Assembly (NCBI GenBank): GCA_900317845.1
Contig: ONII01000003.1
Location: 62,001-126,000 of the forward strand
Source: an uncultured Bacteroidales bacterium
GTDB taxonomy: Bacteria; Bacteroidota; Bacteroidia; Bacteroidales; UBA932
DNA: 64,000 nt
Reading direction: 5' to 3'
A program made the translations under genes and the position numbers. Positions 43,242-52,167 of this stretch are shown in pieces (positions within the stretch are counted from its first letter, which is position 1; the number at the start of each line of letters is the position of its first letter). Below the pieces are notes generated by a model. That model was not told the DNA's origin. It made no database searches and saw only the letters and a program-made list of their open reading frames with translations.

Positions 43242-45464
43242 TTAGTTTGCATTCTGCCAGATGGTCCATTCGGTAACGCCTGACATCTCAACCAGGTTGA
43301 GTGCCACAACTGCATCGCCGGTGGCGTCGATATAGTAGATTCTCAGTTTCGCGTGGCTGGTCACCGACGCTTCCGTGTTAATTGGCTTGATATAAATGTA
43401 GTTCATCACCTCCGGATCAATGGCGTGACGTATGGATGCCACGCGGTTGCCGTGCTCGTCAAGGATCCAGTTGCCGTCCTCGTCACAGAAACCGAATGCG
43501 GCATCTCCTACCAGGGATGCCTGCCAGGATGCGTACTTGCCGGCGCCCAACTGGAAAAAGAACTTGCCCATGCGATTGTTGATGTAGATGTTGCCACTGG
43601 CGTCTGCATAATCTATGAACGAAGAGTCATACGTGAGCGGCTGAATGATGATATTCTCATTGGCGTCATAGTCAAACTCGAATTCCTTGAGGTCCCAGGG
43701 GCGTGGAACAACGTCCAGTTCTATCTTGTCACCCGCGACGATGAGGTTCATGTCATATACACGGCCGCCTTCCAGGTTTGTGATGATTTCTCCGCTGAGG
43801 TTAGGGGCATTGTCGTCATTATAGTTCACAACGGCACTGGTAAGGGTTTCTGACGCAGGAGACCAGTCGGTCGAGGAGACATCTTGCCATTCGCCCCATT
43901 CAGAATCACTCCACGGGCCCCACTCGGCAGTATCCCAATCTGGCCAGGAATCAGAGAAAGTATAGTCACTTTCTTTACTACCATTATTATTATAAACGGT
44001 GCTCCAATCTTCGGCTCCCCAACCAAGTCTTTGACTACCATTACTTTTCCTCAATTTTTTGCGTTCGGAGGTGATAGAGCGCTTACGTGTGCGGGAAATG
44101 CTCCTAGTTTGCTTCTGAAGCAACTCCCTGGACTGGCTGGCCGCAAGGGTGCCCGATACATTCAGCTTGTGATATTTGATGGTAACGGCAATGCGGTCTC
44201 CGCTGGTGGATTCCCGGGGGATTGCATAAAGGAAGTATCCGGACATCAAGTCCGATGCCGTCTCCGTAATACCGGTATAGGTGGAGAAGTTGCTCTCTAC
44301 TGTGGCTGCGGGTACATACTGCATCGACTGGGTAAGGACATTGCTGCCATTCAGGACATACTCCGGAGCCGGACCGCTGAAACGGGCGGTGTTTATCCAG
44401 GTGGGGGCGTAAGAAGTGGCATTGTCCAGAACTAAGGTCCCCGTCTGGTTGAAACCCTTCAAGGTGACTTCTTCCACCAGATACCGCTGGCCACTTACTG
44501 CATAAACCGCTCCAGTAGATTCTTGCGTATTGGTACGATAGCGAGTTTGAACCATTGTTTCGGTCTGAGTCTGTTCCTTAATGGCATGATAATACCTAAC
44601 ATCATATGTTATTGTTACCGAAATCAGACCGAGGCTTATTCGCTCCGACTCTTGATCTCCCGGTTCAAAATACTCAGAAGTATTCGCAACTTTGAATACC
44701 GGATTATTCTCCGTAAACGATGAGTTTCCATTCTCGGGAGCCGTAGGCGTCCCTTCCATTATGTGGGATTCACCTCCGGAAGAAATATGATTACGCACTT
44801 CTCCTGGTAGCGTACCCTTCACATTCAGGTGAACCTTCGCCACGGCGTGGCGGAAGTGGAAATCTACCGTGCCTTCGGGGTCGTAATCGTCCTTCTCCAC
44901 GTTCTTATGAGGGTCGCCGGAGGTGTTGGTTCCCCAAAGGAGATCCCTCTGCTTGGAGAGTTCGGCCACGGAGAGGTCCTGCGCCACGAAGTTATCGTAC
45001 TGTATGGTAGGGACTTTGCCGTCGTACTGCACCAGGCCGTTCCAGGTATCCCAGGGGGCGTATGCAAAGAGGGTAAGGTTCTCGCCGTCGCTGGCGGGCC
45101 AGAACTCCGCTTTACCGGAGTTGCTCCAAGTAGAGGTGGCGTACTCGAACTTACGGTTGTTCAGCACCAGGCCAAACTTACGGTAGGCCGATGAATCGGT
45201 GGCGGAAGAGTACTCTTCCGTGCCGGTATAGAAAGCATAGACGCCAAATCCGCGGCTCTGCAGCTCGGTGTCGTCAATGTTAGTTATATCGCTGGCGGCC
45301 TTCGTCATGGGAATCCAGCCCTCGGGGAGTTCTGCCATGGCCTTGACTTCCACATTGCTGCTGTGGTAGCCTTCAGGACCTATATGCGGCACATTTTCCC
45401 TTTCGCAGGAAAGGGAAAATGCTGCTAAAGGAAGCAATGCAATTATATGGAGACGAGTCTTCAT
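43242..45464 (-). CDS. fimbrillin-family lipoprotein with basic and Trp-rich insert
   Basis: 740 residues, lipobox FSLSC (Cys20) and MTKAA at about residue 53-57. The N-terminal half is fimbrillin-like (RGFGVYAFYTG, FWPASDGENLTLFAYAPW, VDFHFRHAVAKVHLNVKG). Residues about 440-475 are strongly basic (RTRKRSITSERKKLRK), and about 485-530 hold a Trp/Asp/Ser-rich run with repeated WxxW spacing (WPDWDTAEWGPWSDSEWGEW). The fimbrillin C-terminal half then resumes (EFDYDANENIIIQP) and ends GVTEWTIWQNAN. Bases 43900-44720 are markedly more AT-rich than the flanks, so the insert may be of separate origin. Confidence 0.8.
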   Translation of the reverse strand: MKTRLHIIALLPLAAFSLSCERENVPHIGPEGYHSSNVEVKAMAELPEGWIPMTKAASDITNIDDTELQSRGFGVYAFYTGTEEYSSATDSSAYRKFGLVLNNRKFEYATSTWSNSGKAEFWPASDGENLTLFAYAPWDTWNGLVQYDGKVPTIQYDNFVAQDLSVAELSKQRDLLWGTNTSGDPHKNVEKDDYDPEGTVDFHFRHAVAKVHLNVKGTLPGEVRNHISSGGESHIMEGTPTAPENGNSSFTENNPVFKVANTSEYFEPGDQESERISLGLISVTITYDVRYYHAIKEQTQTETMVQTRYRTNTQESTGAVYAVSGQRYLVEEVTLKGFNQTGTLVLDNATSYAPTWINTARFSGPAPEYVLNGSNVLTQSMQYVPAATVESNFSTYTGITETASDLMSGYFLYAIPRESTSGDRIAVTIKYHKLNVSGTLAASQSRELLQKQTRSISRTRKRSITSERKKLRKSNGSQRLGWGAEDWSTVYNNNGSKESDYTFSDSWPDWDTAEWGPWSDSEWGEWQDVSSTDWSPASETLTSAVVNYNDDNAPNLSGEIITNLEGGRVYDMNLIVAGDKIELDVVPRPWDLKEFEFDYDANENIIIQPLTYDSSFIDYADASGNIYINNRMGKFFFQLGAGKYASWQASLVGDAAFGFCDEDGNWILDEHGNRVASIRHAIDPEVMNYIYIKPINTEASVTSHAKLRIYYIDATGDAVVALNLVEMSGVTEWTIWQNAN

Positions 45465-45475
45465 AAGCGCATCGG

Positions 45476-46699
45476 TTAATTGTCCATCAAGATATCCTCG
45501 CCTGCATCCAGCCAGTCTACCACATCTGCGGTAACTTTGATCTGCTTGAGGTTCAGGGTAATATTATAGGTATAAATCTTTCCTGCCTGCCACTCCTGCA
45601 CCGAAGTTGTGGTAAGGGGGGCCGACAGAGTGTTCCCGGTATAGGAGTAATACTCGCTGCCGGGACCTTCATTCTTGCGGGTTACGTCGAAGTTTACCTC
45701 TATGGTTGCTCCGGTAAAGAAGGTATGGGGAATCATGAGGAGGAACTCTTCCACGTTCCAGGTATCGGTGTCGGCGTCGTAACAAACCTCTGCGGTAACG
45801 CCGGAAGTAAAGTTGGGACGTCTGGGAACCAGCGCACCCGTAGGCCAGGTGGGGTTAACGGCGGTGCGGCCGGTGGGGGTTGTGCTGCTGAAGTCCGGCA
45901 CGGGAATGCACTGGCCGAACACCGCTACGTTTCTGAACACGATATAGTTGATCTTCAGGTCTACCTGGTCGTTGCCGCCGGTATCGAAGTTTACGCTCTT
46001 TACGCGAACCTGGCTTAAGGCGTGGTGGAAGAAGAACTTCACCTTGCCGTTGGTGTTGCCGGTAAGGCCCTGGTTGCTGTTAGCAGTCCAGACGGCCTTG
46101 CTCTGCTCCAGGCAGAGGTCAGAGACCATGAAGTCTACCTGGTCTCCGGAATCTTCCGGAACCACATAGTAGAAACCCACCATACCCTGGCGCTCGGAAC
46201 GGCTGTCCAGGAAGGGCTCCACAATGGTGTCCTCCGTTGCGGAACCCGTAGTATTGAGTTTGTTCCAGGGATAATAGGCAATGAAGGAAATCTTGTCCTT
46301 GTTGTTACGGGGCCAGAAACGGGAATTGGCGTAATCGTAGGTATAGTTTCCGTTCTCTTCCAATATGCTTACGGGCTCGTTGTAAAAGAGGTTTGGGGCG
46401 TTGTATGCACCTGCACCGGTCTGCCAGGTTCCGGCAACACCGGCGTTCTGGGGATGGAAGTAACCGAATACGCCCATGCTGGTGCCGCTGTTCAGGTGCC
46501 GCTGCTGTCCGGTTGTGGTGGCATCGCCCACAAAATAGGTGGGGTCTGCCTTGGTGAGGGCGCGGGTGGTGTACCAGGAGAAATCGATGGGGGCATCTTC
46601 CTTCAGCGTATCCGTCACAATGGTTTCCACCTTGGCACAACCTGTGCCAAGGAGAAGGACTGCCACAAACGCCAGGGATATGATAGGGTTCTTCTTCAT
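45476..46699 (-). CDS. fimbrillin family lipoprotein
   Basis: 407 residues, lipobox LLGTGC (Cys21), followed by AKVETI and then LTKAD at about residues 48-52. It has the fimbrillin layout: a GVFGYFHPQN strand, FWPRNNKDKISFIAYYPW (about 130-147), KFFFHHALSQVRVKSV (about 222-237), then the C-terminal domain ending KIYTYNITLNLKQIKVTADVVDWLDAG. The start codon overlaps the stop of the preceding pilin by one base (TAATG). It belongs to the type V (FimA/Mfa1-like) superfamily, assembled by donor-strand exchange after proteolytic trimming in studied species; minor or accessory pilin is a guess. Confidence 0.86.
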   Translation of the reverse strand: MKKNPIISLAFVAVLLLGTGCAKVETIVTDTLKEDAPIDFSWYTTRALTKADPTYFVGDATTTGQQRHLNSGTSMGVFGYFHPQNAGVAGTWQTGAGAYNAPNLFYNEPVSILEENGNYTYDYANSRFWPRNNKDKISFIAYYPWNKLNTTGSATEDTIVEPFLDSRSERQGMVGFYYVVPEDSGDQVDFMVSDLCLEQSKAVWTANSNQGLTGNTNGKVKFFFHHALSQVRVKSVNFDTGGNDQVDLKINYIVFRNVAVFGQCIPVPDFSSTTPTGRTAVNPTWPTGALVPRRPNFTSGVTAEVCYDADTDTWNVEEFLLMIPHTFFTGATIEVNFDVTRKNEGPGSEYYSYTGNTLSAPLTTTSVQEWQAGKIYTYNITLNLKQIKVTADVVDWLDAGEDILMDN

Positions 46700-47829
46700 T
46701 ACTCTGGTACTGAAATATTGTTGTTTCCTACGCTCCAGTCGTCGCTAAGCTCCACAATCTCTTCGAATTCTATCCTGTCCAGGCCTGCGGCAATCTTGTA
46801 GATATAGTGCTTCCCGGCTTCCCACGCCGTTACACCGTAACGCTTCGTGGGATCTGCGTTTGTATTGTCAAACAGTTTCACGGAGAAGGAGTCTCCGGTG
46901 TAGACGATGGGCTCCGGATGGGTGGGGTCGGAGGACTCGAAGGTAATGTTGTAATTGAGGGAGAACGTAGCGTCCGCGCTGATGGTCTGCGGGATAGCCA
47001 GGATGCGGAGTAGCGTGGTCTCGTTAACATTCAGGTCCTCGATATGGGTGGTATACTCTCCGCTCACATTGCTCCAGACAAAAGGAACGGTATAAGGGTT
47101 ATCCAGGGTACCGGACTTCTTGATGTGTGTGAGCTCAAGGAGGTTCAGTTCTGCACCCGTACCTTCTGCCAGCTGGAATTCCACCAGTGCCAGGGCGTGC
47201 TTGAACACCAGGTTCACGGCGCCATTGGTAATATGTCCGTGATTGGCGGCGTCGTTCTTGTAAAGGTCCTTCTGAAGGTCCGTAAACATGAGGTCGATCA
47301 TTTGATCCGGATCCTCGTTTTGGGTGAAGGTTACCTTGGGAAGGCCGCTGGTCTGGTTGTCATAGGCAGTGGTGGTGCCGGCCGCGTAAAGGTTCAGGCC
47401 GGCCGCGTTACGGGGATAGTGACCCCAGAAGCTCACCTTGTCGATGTGTTGGCTGGTGGCGCTGGCACCGGTTTCGTTGGGCCAGTATTTGATGGGGCTG
47501 TACAGCCAGGTTCCGTCGTCCTGCTTGATGATGCTCTGGTTGTACATATAGTCCGGATTATTGTTCCCGGCCGATTGCTCTGCGTCCCAGGACGCATTCG
47601 TAGCGCCATTACCATTGTGATAAAATGCAAATACGCCAATCTCTGCTCCCGCGGCGAAATCGCCGCCGGGAGCCACATAACTGACATCTGCCTTGGTCTC
47701 CGTGCGCTGGCGGTAGGTCGTGAAGCTCACGGGAATAAGTTCCCCTTCCTCTACTTCTACCTTGGCACAAGAGGCCCCGGCAACCAGTGCAACTGTCGCT
47801 ACAAGTATGTATTTGGCCTTATCCAGCAT
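46699..47829 (-). CDS. fimbrillin family lipoprotein
   Basis: 376 residues, lipobox VAGASC (Cys21), AKVEVE and ETKAD at about 44-48. Typical strands: IGVFAFYHNGNG, YMYNQSIIKQDDGTWLYSPI, KYWPNETGA, VSFWGHYPRNAAGL, LVFKHALALVEFQLAEG and a C-terminus KHYIYKIAAGLDRIEFEE with a final W. The MYNQ-W-Y-PIKYWPN block is shared with the three pilins upstream. It starts 94 bases after the 488-residue pilin, with a hairpin between, and overlaps the next gene by one base. Confidence 0.87.
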   Translation of the reverse strand: MLDKAKYILVATVALVAGASCAKVEVEEGELIPVSFTTYRQRTETKADVSYVAPGGDFAAGAEIGVFAFYHNGNGATNASWDAEQSAGNNNPDYMYNQSIIKQDDGTWLYSPIKYWPNETGASATSQHIDKVSFWGHYPRNAAGLNLYAAGTTTAYDNQTSGLPKVTFTQNEDPDQMIDLMFTDLQKDLYKNDAANHGHITNGAVNLVFKHALALVEFQLAEGTGAELNLLELTHIKKSGTLDNPYTVPFVWSNVSGEYTTHIEDLNVNETTLLRILAIPQTISADATFSLNYNITFESSDPTHPEPIVYTGDSFSVKLFDNTNADPTKRYGVTAWEAGKHYIYKIAAGLDRIEFEEIVELSDDWSVGNNNISVPE

Positions 47830-47875
47830 GTCTTTTTTCCTTAACCGCCCCTTAAGGGCTTTTTTTCTCTTGGTA

Positions 47876-47903
47876 CCCTGGTGGGCGGTCAGGCCCGCCA
47901 GGG
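47876..47903 (-). promoter_or_regulatory. intercistronic hairpin between pilin genes
   Basis: CCCTGG-T-GGGC (47876-47886) pairs with GCCC-G-CCAGGG (47893-47903) around loop GGTCAG (plus-strand reading). It lies about 20 bases after the stop of the 488-residue pilin. No T-run follows on the minus strand, so processing, stability or attenuation is more likely than complete termination. Confidence 0.75.
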
Positions 47904-47922
47904 TAAGGCTTATGAATGAGAA

Positions 47923-49389
47923 CTAAAGGTTCTCAGGGAGATTGATCTCGGTAGCAGTAGAACCAGGAGTAATTTCACCCGGATCGACAACACCGTCACC
48001 ATCAAGGTCAACCCAGACGTCACCGTCGGTGGCCCATTCCTGAACGGAAGCCTCGAACTTGACATCGTTTAGACCCAGGATGATGCGAAGGTTGTACTTC
48101 TTGTTTGCCTCAATCTCAGGGAACTTGATACGGCCCCAGACAGTCTGAGGGACCTCGGAGTAATCCTTATCCGGCAGCTTGGAGTCGTAGGTGCGGACAT
48201 AGTAGGTGATGGTTACATCCACAACGGGCTTCGTGCCAGGAACCAGGATAATCGGGTTGGCCTCGTCCTTATAGACGTTGACTTCTTTCTTGGTGACACC
48301 CAGCGGGAGAGAAGCAAAAGAGGTGATGGCCGTCGTGGGCTCCTTCAGGAAATCAGCGATTTCGCTCAAGGAATGGGTGGCATCAGCGGCAACAGCGGCG
48401 GCATCATTCGTGAGGTTCTGCTCGAACTGGATAGCTTCAGCGGTATTATCGAGTTTGAACTTACCGGTGAAAAGATCCAGTTTTCCCGTCTGATTGGCGG
48501 TAGCGTAAACAACATCGTTACCATCAATATCTTTTACTGTAGGATCTACAGCTGTGGCGGGAGCGCTTTTCACATTGATGCTCTTCACGGTAATCTTGGT
48601 ACCGGTAGCACCGCCGAAGTCACCGGACAGAATGTTGCCAAATTCTTTGGTTGGATCCAGCGTCGGGTTGGCCACGATGGTGAGACCGTTGGCCTTGTAG
48701 CTCGGGTCCTCATAAGGATTCGGGGTCGGGGTGGGACCTTCGTAGGAACCGCCCAGTTTGGCGAGCAGGTGACGGAAGATGAACGGAATCGTGGTAGCCT
48801 TGCGGGTCTGATTGTCGTTGACGGTAAATACATACGGATCAGTAGGGGTCCCCATACCGGTACGGGTGCGATAACCCCACATCAGGTCCACGTTGGCCTC
48901 ATCCTTGGAGAAGGTGTACTTCACAAGGTTGTGCTTGGCGACAGGCTCATCTTTAAGAGAACCAATTTCGAAACCGGTGATACCCTTGGTCTCGGCAGTG
49001 CCGGGCTCGCAGTAAGGAGCATAAGCGAAGAAGGAAAGCTTCTGATCGGTGGCAGACTGACCGTTGGTAGGGTTAGGCCAGTACTTGATGGGTTGATAAA
49101 TCCAGTTGGCACCCTCGTCCGTGGAGTAAACCTTCTGGTTGTACATGAAGTTGTCGGATGCTTCCGAGAAGTCGTAAGTTCCGGAATAGGTGGCAAAGAC
49201 ACCGAAGCCGTTGGTTGCAAGGGACTTCAGGTTCATGTCATCCGTGACACCAGCCTTGGTGATGGTACGACCGCTGTAGGCGCCGAAAGATACGGCATCC
49301 TCCGGGGCATGGTTGGAAGTGACCTCGTTCTTGACGCATCCGGCCAGAACGACTGCTGCAGCTGCAGCGATGAATACAAATTTTTTCAT
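47923..49389 (-). CDS. fimbrillin family lipoprotein (major-pilin type)
   Basis: 488 residues, lipobox VVLAGC (Cys18), then VKNEVT and ITKAG at 43-47. FGVFATYSGTYDFSEASDN, FMYNQKVYSTDEG, WIYQPIKYWPN, LSFFAYAPYCEPG and IPFIFRHLLAKLGGS are the fimbrillin core. The C-terminus reads YNLRIILGLNDVKFEASVQEW and ends in an Asp/Gly-rich tail. It is the longest of the three closely related pilins. The gene begins 34 bases after the 416-residue paralogue and is followed by a hairpin. Expected to be exported, lipidated and trimmed before polymerisation. Confidence 0.88.
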   Translation of the reverse strand: MKKFVFIAAAAAVVLAGCVKNEVTSNHAPEDAVSFGAYSGRTITKAGVTDDMNLKSLATNGFGVFATYSGTYDFSEASDNFMYNQKVYSTDEGANWIYQPIKYWPNPTNGQSATDQKLSFFAYAPYCEPGTAETKGITGFEIGSLKDEPVAKHNLVKYTFSKDEANVDLMWGYRTRTGMGTPTDPYVFTVNDNQTRKATTIPFIFRHLLAKLGGSYEGPTPTPNPYEDPSYKANGLTIVANPTLDPTKEFGNILSGDFGGATGTKITVKSINVKSAPATAVDPTVKDIDGNDVVYATANQTGKLDLFTGKFKLDNTAEAIQFEQNLTNDAAAVAADATHSLSEIADFLKEPTTAITSFASLPLGVTKKEVNVYKDEANPIILVPGTKPVVDVTITYYVRTYDSKLPDKDYSEVPQTVWGRIKFPEIEANKKYNLRIILGLNDVKFEASVQEWATDGDVWVDLDGDGVVDPGEITPGSTATEINLPENL

Positions 49390-49423
49390 AAAGCTTTATG
49401 TTGTATTAATTATTATTATTCTC

Positions 49424-50674
49424 CTAATTATTCTTGGGAAGATAAACCTCGATGGTGTTACCGGTTTCCCAGTCGGCCACATCACCGGAGAGAGCGACTT
49501 CGCTCAGGCCCAGGATCATCTTGATGTTGTTCTTGGTGCCGGCCTTGAAGCCATGCTCGAAGGTGATGTCTTTCTTGATTACATTCTCTACACGGCTGTA
49601 GCCGTCGTCCAGATTGGTGTCGTCGGTGGTCACATAATAGGTAACCTTCACCGTGACGGTAACGGCAGTATCTTCCGTAGGGAGAAGGGTATAGTACTTG
49701 TTGGCAGCCAGGACGGGACCCTCGGCATTGGTAACGCCGGCAGGCTGGGCGCTGGCTTTACCAGCACCTGCATCCTTCACGTTGGCGTGCAGTTTGTCTC
49801 CGCTTACCGTCAGGGTGAGGTCGGTGGCTGTGGCACCGGAGAAGTCCCAGTTGGGGGTTTTGGCGGCAGTATTGTTCAAGTTCAGGACGGCCTCGTCGCG
49901 CATGCCGGGAACGGTAAGGGCCACTTCTTTGATGGTAACCTTAACACCGTCTTTGGCAGTACCGCCAGCAGCGGCGATATTGAAAGCACCCTGGGCGGAG
50001 ATGTTGAGCTGGGCCAGTGCATGGTAGAACTTGAAGTTTACCTTGGTGCCGATGGCAGGCTTCTGGAGGTTCAGGTAAGGAAGACCCAGGGCAGCGGTAT
50101 TGTCGCCACCTGCCACATTGGTCCAGGTGTTTCCGTCGGAGGTACCCCAGACCAGGTCTACGTTCTTATCCAGATCATCGGAAACCTTATAGGTTATGGT
50201 AGGGTCGCCAGTAGCACTGGCAGCACTCATGGCAATGATTCCCTCGCTTCCGGAGGCAGATGCAACATAAGGAGCATAAGCGAAGAAGCTTACGGTATAC
50301 GCTTTCTTGGACACAGCACTCTGACCATCGGTGACACCATCGTCAGTGAGCTGGTTGGGCCAGTACTTGATGGGGCTGTATGTCCAGTTGGGAGCAGAAT
50401 ACTCTACCAGCTGGTTATACATGAAAGTAGGTTTGGTGCTACCGTCATAGGTACCTTCCTTAGCGTAAGCGATGACACCGAAGCCGGTGCTCTGCAGTTT
50501 AGCATTGTTCATTTCACCGGCGCTGCCGGCCTTGGTCTGGGCCACATATACGTCGAAGTCCATGGCCAGGTCTTTCTGGCTGGCCGGGGTGGTGCCGGTG
50601 GGCACCGTGTCAATCTTGGCGCAAGCCGCCAGGACCATTGCTGCAGCTGCAGCCAGAATCACAGTCTTTTTCAT
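49424..50674 (-). CDS. fimbrillin family lipoprotein (major-pilin type)
   Basis: 416 residues from ATG 50674, which gives the standard MKKTVILAAAAAMVLAAC signal (Cys18); the frame continues 4 codons upstream without a better start. AKIDTV follows, with QTKAG at about 46-50. Core strands: FGVIAYAKEGTYDG, FMYNQLVEYSAPNW, YSPIKYWPN, VSFFAYAPYVASAS, NFKFYHALAQLNISAQG. C-terminus KNNIKMILGLSEVALSGDVADW, last residues LPKNN. DNA and protein are very close to the 448-residue gene upstream, indicating tandem duplication. Confidence 0.9.
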   Translation of the reverse strand: MKKTVILAAAAAMVLAACAKIDTVPTGTTPASQKDLAMDFDVYVAQTKAGSAGEMNNAKLQSTGFGVIAYAKEGTYDGSTKPTFMYNQLVEYSAPNWTYSPIKYWPNQLTDDGVTDGQSAVSKKAYTVSFFAYAPYVASASGSEGIIAMSAASATGDPTITYKVSDDLDKNVDLVWGTSDGNTWTNVAGGDNTAALGLPYLNLQKPAIGTKVNFKFYHALAQLNISAQGAFNIAAAGGTAKDGVKVTIKEVALTVPGMRDEAVLNLNNTAAKTPNWDFSGATATDLTLTVSGDKLHANVKDAGAGKASAQPAGVTNAEGPVLAANKYYTLLPTEDTAVTVTVKVTYYVTTDDTNLDDGYSRVENVIKKDITFEHGFKAGTKNNIKMILGLSEVALSGDVADWETGNTIEVYLPKNN

Positions 50675-50719
50675 AAGGCGTATCAATTTTATTCGTTGTT
50701 ATATAATCATATTTTGTAC

Positions 50720-50745
50720 CCATACGGCCGGTCAGGGCCGTATGG
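50720..50745 (-). promoter_or_regulatory. intercistronic hairpin between pilin genes
   Basis: CCATACGGCC (50720-50729) and GGCCGTATGG (50736-50745), a perfect 10-base stem with loop GGTCAG (plus-strand reading). It lies 15 bases after the stop of the 448-residue pilin. The loop is identical to that of the hairpin at 47876, although the stems differ. Confidence 0.8.
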
Positions 50746-50760
50746 ATAAAAGAGAGCAGA

Positions 50761-52107
50761 TTAGCTGTTCTTGGGGAGGTCAACATCTGCGGAGAGACCA
50801 TCCACCCAGTCTTCTACAGAGGCTTCAAACTTCACCTCGGAGACACCCAGGATCATACGGATGATATTCCGGGTACCGGCTTTGAAACCATCGGTGAAAG
50901 TAACATCGTGGCTGATTACGTTCTCTACACGGCTATGACCATTTGCCAGATTGGCGTCATCGGTGGTTACATAGTAGGTAACCTTCACGTTGACGGTAAC
51001 GTCAGAGCCGGATTTGGGGATAAGGGTGAAATACTTACCATCCATAATAACGTCAACATCTTCGTCGAACGGCTTGGTATAAGGAGCAGCCTTATAGATG
51101 ACACCGGCGGGTTGGGCGCTGGCATTCACATCTCCGCCATCCTGTAATTTAGCATTGATGTTGGCCTTGGCAACAGTGAGGGTAAGATCAGAGTCGCCAT
51201 CTTCGCTTTCCCACAGGGGAATGGGCTTGTTATTGGCATCTACTGCAGTGTTGTTGAGATTCAGAACGGCGGTCTCATACATGCCGGGCACGGTAATAAC
51301 CACATTGTCAATGGTTATCTTGACACCATTCTTGGCCTCTCCGCCGGCAGCCACCTGATTGTAAGCGGCAATAGCCTGAAGCTTGAGCTGAGCAAGAGCG
51401 TGGTGGAAGTAGAAATGGATGGCCGTGCCGATAGCGGGCTTCTGGAGGTTCAGATAAGGCTTGCCGTTGGCAGGCGTATTGGTGCCACCTGCTACATTGT
51501 TCCAAGTTGCGCCATGAGAAACACCCCAAACGAGGTCTACCTGCTTGTCAAGGTCATTGGTGACTTTGTAAGTAACCTTGGGATCAGAGGTGTCGTCATA
51601 GTCGGACAGTTTGATAATACCCTCATTCGTGGTGGCTACGGCTCCAGAGCTGGCAGTAGCGGCGACATACGGAGCATAAGCGAAGAAGGAAACCTTATCT
51701 ACGGCATAAGCGTGGGCGGGATCTGTCTGGCTGTCGGTATCTGCACCGGTAGAAGGAGTGCCAGCCAGCTGGTTGGGCCAGTACTTGATGGGGCTGTATC
51801 CCCAGGCGCCGGCGTTATAAAGCACCTTCTGGTTGTACATGAAGTTAGGCGCAAGCGTGGTGTTGGTGGTCGGATAGTCACCGCTGGTCTTGTATGCGAA
51901 AACGCCAAAACCACCACCGTTAGCTTCGGTTTGCTGGAGGAGAGTGTTGTTCATCTCACCATAAGCACCAGCCTTGGTGAGAGCGTTGCTAGTGTAGGCG
52001 CTGAAGCCTACGGGAGCGTCCATCTCCTGGTTGGAGACAGTTTCAATCTTGGCGCAACCGGCCAGGACGAGGGCGGCGCTAGCCGCGAGAATCATAATTT
52101 TTTTCAT
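50761..52107 (-). CDS. fimbrillin family lipoprotein (first and probable major pilin)
   Basis: 448 residues, lipobox LVLAGC (Cys18), AKIETV and LTKAG at 43-47. Core strands: GFGVFAYKTSGDYP, FMYNQKVLYNAGAWGYSPI, KYWPNQLAG, VSFFAYAPYVAATAS, HFYFHHALAQLKLQAIA. C-terminus RNIIRMILGVSEVKFEASVEDW, last residues LPKNS. It is the first fimbrillin downstream of the DUF3575 and DUF5119 genes, the position of the major subunit in related loci. The start is 60 bases after the DUF5119 stop, with TATACTTTG near 52140 as a possible weak internal promoter. A hairpin follows. Confidence 0.9.
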   Translation of the reverse strand: MKKIMILAASAALVLAGCAKIETVSNQEMDAPVGFSAYTSNALTKAGAYGEMNNTLLQQTEANGGGFGVFAYKTSGDYPTTNTTLAPNFMYNQKVLYNAGAWGYSPIKYWPNQLAGTPSTGADTDSQTDPAHAYAVDKVSFFAYAPYVAATASSGAVATTNEGIIKLSDYDDTSDPKVTYKVTNDLDKQVDLVWGVSHGATWNNVAGGTNTPANGKPYLNLQKPAIGTAIHFYFHHALAQLKLQAIAAYNQVAAGGEAKNGVKITIDNVVITVPGMYETAVLNLNNTAVDANNKPIPLWESEDGDSDLTLTVAKANINAKLQDGGDVNASAQPAGVIYKAAPYTKPFDEDVDVIMDGKYFTLIPKSGSDVTVNVKVTYYVTTDDANLANGHSRVENVISHDVTFTDGFKAGTRNIIRMILGVSEVKFEASVEDWVDGLSADVDLPKNS

Positions 52108-52167
52108 AAAGCTTTAATGAATTTGATTGTTAATTGTTTTCAAAGTATATAACTATCAGTGTTTTCT

